This document shows, one piece after another, positions 62,443-64,000 of a stretch of 64,000 bases of DNA. The first letter of the stretch is position 1; the number at the start of each line of letters is the position of its first letter. The notes beneath the pieces are model-generated. The model worked only from the letters and a program-made list of their open reading frames with translations, ran no database searches and was not told the DNA's origin. A program made the position numbers and the translations under genes. This DNA is from Roseiarcus sp963758335 (GTDB taxonomy: Bacteria; Pseudomonadota; Alphaproteobacteria; Rhizobiales; Beijerinckiaceae): the NCBI GenBank assembly GCA_963758335.1, contig CAVWVF010000004.1, positions 930,001 through 994,000 of the forward strand. The letters run 5' to 3'.

Positions 62443-63369
62443 ATGAGCGAGACCAACACTGTCAGTCCGCTGCGTCAGCGTATGATCGAAGACATGGCTG
62501 CGCGCAAGCTCAACCCGCACACGCAGCGCAGCCACATCCATAGCTGCAAGCGGTTCGCCGCCTGGCTCAAACGCTCACCCGACACAGCGACGCCCGACGA
62601 GGTGCGCCGCTTCCAACTGTACCTCGTCGAGGGCGGCGCCAGCATCTGCAACCGCAATCGGATCATGACCGGGGTGCGCTTCCTGTTCCGCGTCACGTTG
62701 CGTCGCCACGATCTGGCGGCCGAGATCTGGCATATCCAGGAGCCGCAGAAGCTACCGCCGGTATTGAGCCCTGAGGAGGTCAAGCGTGTTCTGACCATGG
62801 CGACGAGCCTCAAGGCGCGCGCGATGCTGACGCTCGCCTATGGTTGCGGGTTGCGGGCCAGCGAAGTGGTGCGGCTGCGAGCGTGCGACATCGACAGTGA
62901 ACAGATGATCATTCGCATCGTGCAGTCGAAAGGCCGCAAGGACCGACATGTGATGCTTCCGGCCGAGATCCTCGACCTGCTGCGGCAATGGTGGAAGGCC
63001 CGGCCGACCCGGCGTGACGCCGGCGTTGCGCCGGAACAACGCTGGTTGTTTCCCGGTCGCATTGATCGTCAAGCGACGACGGCGCGCCAGTTCGGCCGGC
63101 TGTTCAAGGAGGCGGCGAAAGCGGCGGGGCTGCGCAAGGCGGTGTCTCTTCATTCGCTGCGTCATTCCTTCGCAACCCATCTGCTCGAGGACGGCACGGA
63201 TATTCGGCTGATTCAGGCGTTGCTTGGACACGAAAAGCTCGACACGACGGCGCGCTACACCCGCGTGGCGACAGGACTCATCGCCAAGATCGAGAGCCCG
63301 CTCGCGCGCCTGAGCCCGCCGCGCCACAGGCAAGCGAAGCGAGACGCTGAGAAGCCGCCGGCGCAATAG
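62443..63369 (+). CDS. Tyrosine recombinase of an IS91-type element
   Basis: 308 residues. N-terminal SAM-like domain (MIEDMAARKLNPHTQRSHIHSCKRFAAWL), catalytic domain with GCGLRASEVVRLR (Arg), SKGRKDRHV (Lys), HSLRHSFATHLLEDG (HxxR), LGHEKLDTTARYTRV (His, Tyr). AAGGAGC precedes the ATG. The same gene order, phage-type recombinase then HUH transposase, defines one IS91 subgroup. Its C-terminal tail IAKIESPLARLSPPRHRQAK is the sequence that remains fused to the transposase in the copy at 20.5 kb. Confidence 0.93.
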   Translation: MSETNTVSPLRQRMIEDMAARKLNPHTQRSHIHSCKRFAAWLKRSPDTATPDEVRRFQLYLVEGGASICNRNRIMTGVRFLFRVTLRRHDLAAEIWHIQEPQKLPPVLSPEEVKRVLTMATSLKARAMLTLAYGCGLRASEVVRLRACDIDSEQMIIRIVQSKGRKDRHVMLPAEILDLLRQWWKARPTRRDAGVAPEQRWLFPGRIDRQATTARQFGRLFKEAAKAAGLRKAVSLHSLRHSFATHLLEDGTDIRLIQALLGHEKLDTTARYTRVATGLIAKIESPLARLSPPRHRQAKRDAEKPPAQ

Positions 63370-63380
63370 CGCTGTCGGCC

Positions 63381-64000
63381 ATGGTTCGACCGGTACTGGA
63401 GGTCGCGGACATCCTCCGCGAGCACGGTCCCGCGTGGCGCGAGACCAACCGCGGTCATGTGAGCCTCGACCAGTTGAAGGTGATGAGCGCAATCGAGCGC
63501 TGCCGCACGGCAGCGCTCGGCGGCCACGTCGCACGCTGCGAGAACGCGGCGTGCGGCCATACGCACATCGCTTACAACTCGTGCGGTAACAGGCATTGTC
63601 CGAAGTGCCAGGCTGCGGCGTCGCGCCGATGGCTGGCCGACCGCGAAGCGGAGCTGTTGCCCGTCCCATACTTTCACGTCGTCTACACGCTGCCGAGCAA
63701 GCTGCGCGACATCGCCTACCAGAACAAGCGCGTGGTCTACGACCTGCTGATGAAGGCGGCGGCCGAGACAACGCTCGCCATCGCCGCCAATCCCAGGCGC
63801 CTCGGCGCCAGGATCGGCATCACCGCCGTGCTGCACACTTGGGGCTCGACGCTCACCCATCATCCGCACGTGCATATGATCGTGCCCGGCGGAGGGCTCT
63901 CGCTCGACGGATCGCGATGGGTCGCCTCCCGCTCCAACTTCCTCGTGCACGTCGACCTGCTGGCGCGTCTATTCAGCGGCAAGATGCTGGCCATGCTCAC
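63381..64000 (+). CDS. IS91-family HUH transposase (5' part, runs off the window)
   Basis: Starts MVRPVLEVADILREHGPAWRETNRGHVSLDQL and continues open to the window edge (206 codons). Zinc region CENAACGHTHIAYNSCGNRHCPKC and HUH motif THHPHVHMIVPGGG are present; the catalytic Tyr lies beyond the edge. Roughly nine of ten residues match the copy at 19.3-20.5 kb. It follows the recombinase by 11 nt and forms the complete element. Confidence 0.93.
   Translation, partial: MVRPVLEVADILREHGPAWRETNRGHVSLDQLKVMSAIERCRTAALGGHVARCENAACGHTHIAYNSCGNRHCPKCQAAASRRWLADREAELLPVPYFHVVYTLPSKLRDIAYQNKRVVYDLLMKAAAETTLAIAANPRRLGARIGITAVLHTWGSTLTHHPHVHMIVPGGGLSLDGSRWVASRSNFLVHVDLLARLFSGKMLAML

Overview
The window is high-GC DNA from an alphaproteobacterium, most likely a Hyphomicrobiales lineage of the Beijerinckiaceae/Methylocystaceae type. 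That placement rests on strong GC3 bias, the glyoxylate-to-glycerate gene set, a Tat-exported molybdenum hydroxylase, an Nramp/MntR pair and rhizobial-style phage-like islands. It is an inference from gene content, not a measured assignment.

Layout. (1) 1-283: end of a hypothetical gene and tRNA-Leu(CAG). (2) about 284-15,500: a phage/plasmid-like island, mostly rightward, with small DNA-binding proteins, a DEAD/DEAH helicase, a winged-helix initiator-like gene carrying an internal hairpin plus direct repeats, a broken ParB, a DUF5681-type protein, a decayed ParA with a ribbon-helix-helix partner, a nonsense-interrupted nuclease-like gene, two serine recombinases and a group II intron scrap. 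(3) 15.8-21.7 kb: a frameshifted SDR gene, an IS1634-type IS, a chimeric IS91-type transposase, a GmrSD-like HNH remnant and a truncated GH42 beta-galactosidase. (4) 21.7-25.5 kb: sugar ABC permeases and binding protein with a ROK regulator remnant. (5) 25.8-29.3 kb: secreted proteins and a MauG/CcpA-type di-haem peroxidase. (6) 30.1-36.0 kb: glycerate kinase, tartronate semialdehyde reductase, hydroxypyruvate isomerase, glyoxylate carboligase and a LysR regulator. (7) 36.2-46.6 kb: a 5'-truncated amidohydrolase abutting a second island with a P4-type integrase, a GHKL ATPase gene interrupted by a group II intron fragment, terminase-like small and large subunits, and a 957-residue TIR-like/ankyrin/zinc protein. 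(8) 47.3-62.0 kb: chromosomal-type genes (reductase, cytochrome/beta-propeller lyase-like protein, IorAB-like molybdenum hydroxylase, condensation-fold protein, secreted propeller, TsdA-like cytochrome, LysR, MntH, MntR). (9) 62.4-64.0 kb: a second IS91-type unit (tyrosine recombinase plus HUH transposase) running off the window.

How genes work together. Gcl, Hyi, GlxR and glycerate 2-kinase would turn two glyoxylate into 2-phosphoglycerate. The binding protein, two permeases and GH42 form a beta-galactoside uptake and cleavage locus that has lost its enzyme's C-terminus, and no ATPase is visible. MntH and MntR are divergent around a 16-bp palindrome. The best candidate for something new is the TIR-like/ankyrin/zinc protein (43,758-46,631), apparent cargo of a phage-satellite-like island and plausibly an NAD-cleaving anti-phage effector.

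Caution. At least a dozen otherwise intact genes are broken by single-base shifts, several in short homopolymers, including the housekeeping-type gcl. This looks more like indel error in an uncorrected long-read assembly than biology, so each 'frameshifted' call below should be read with that in mind.
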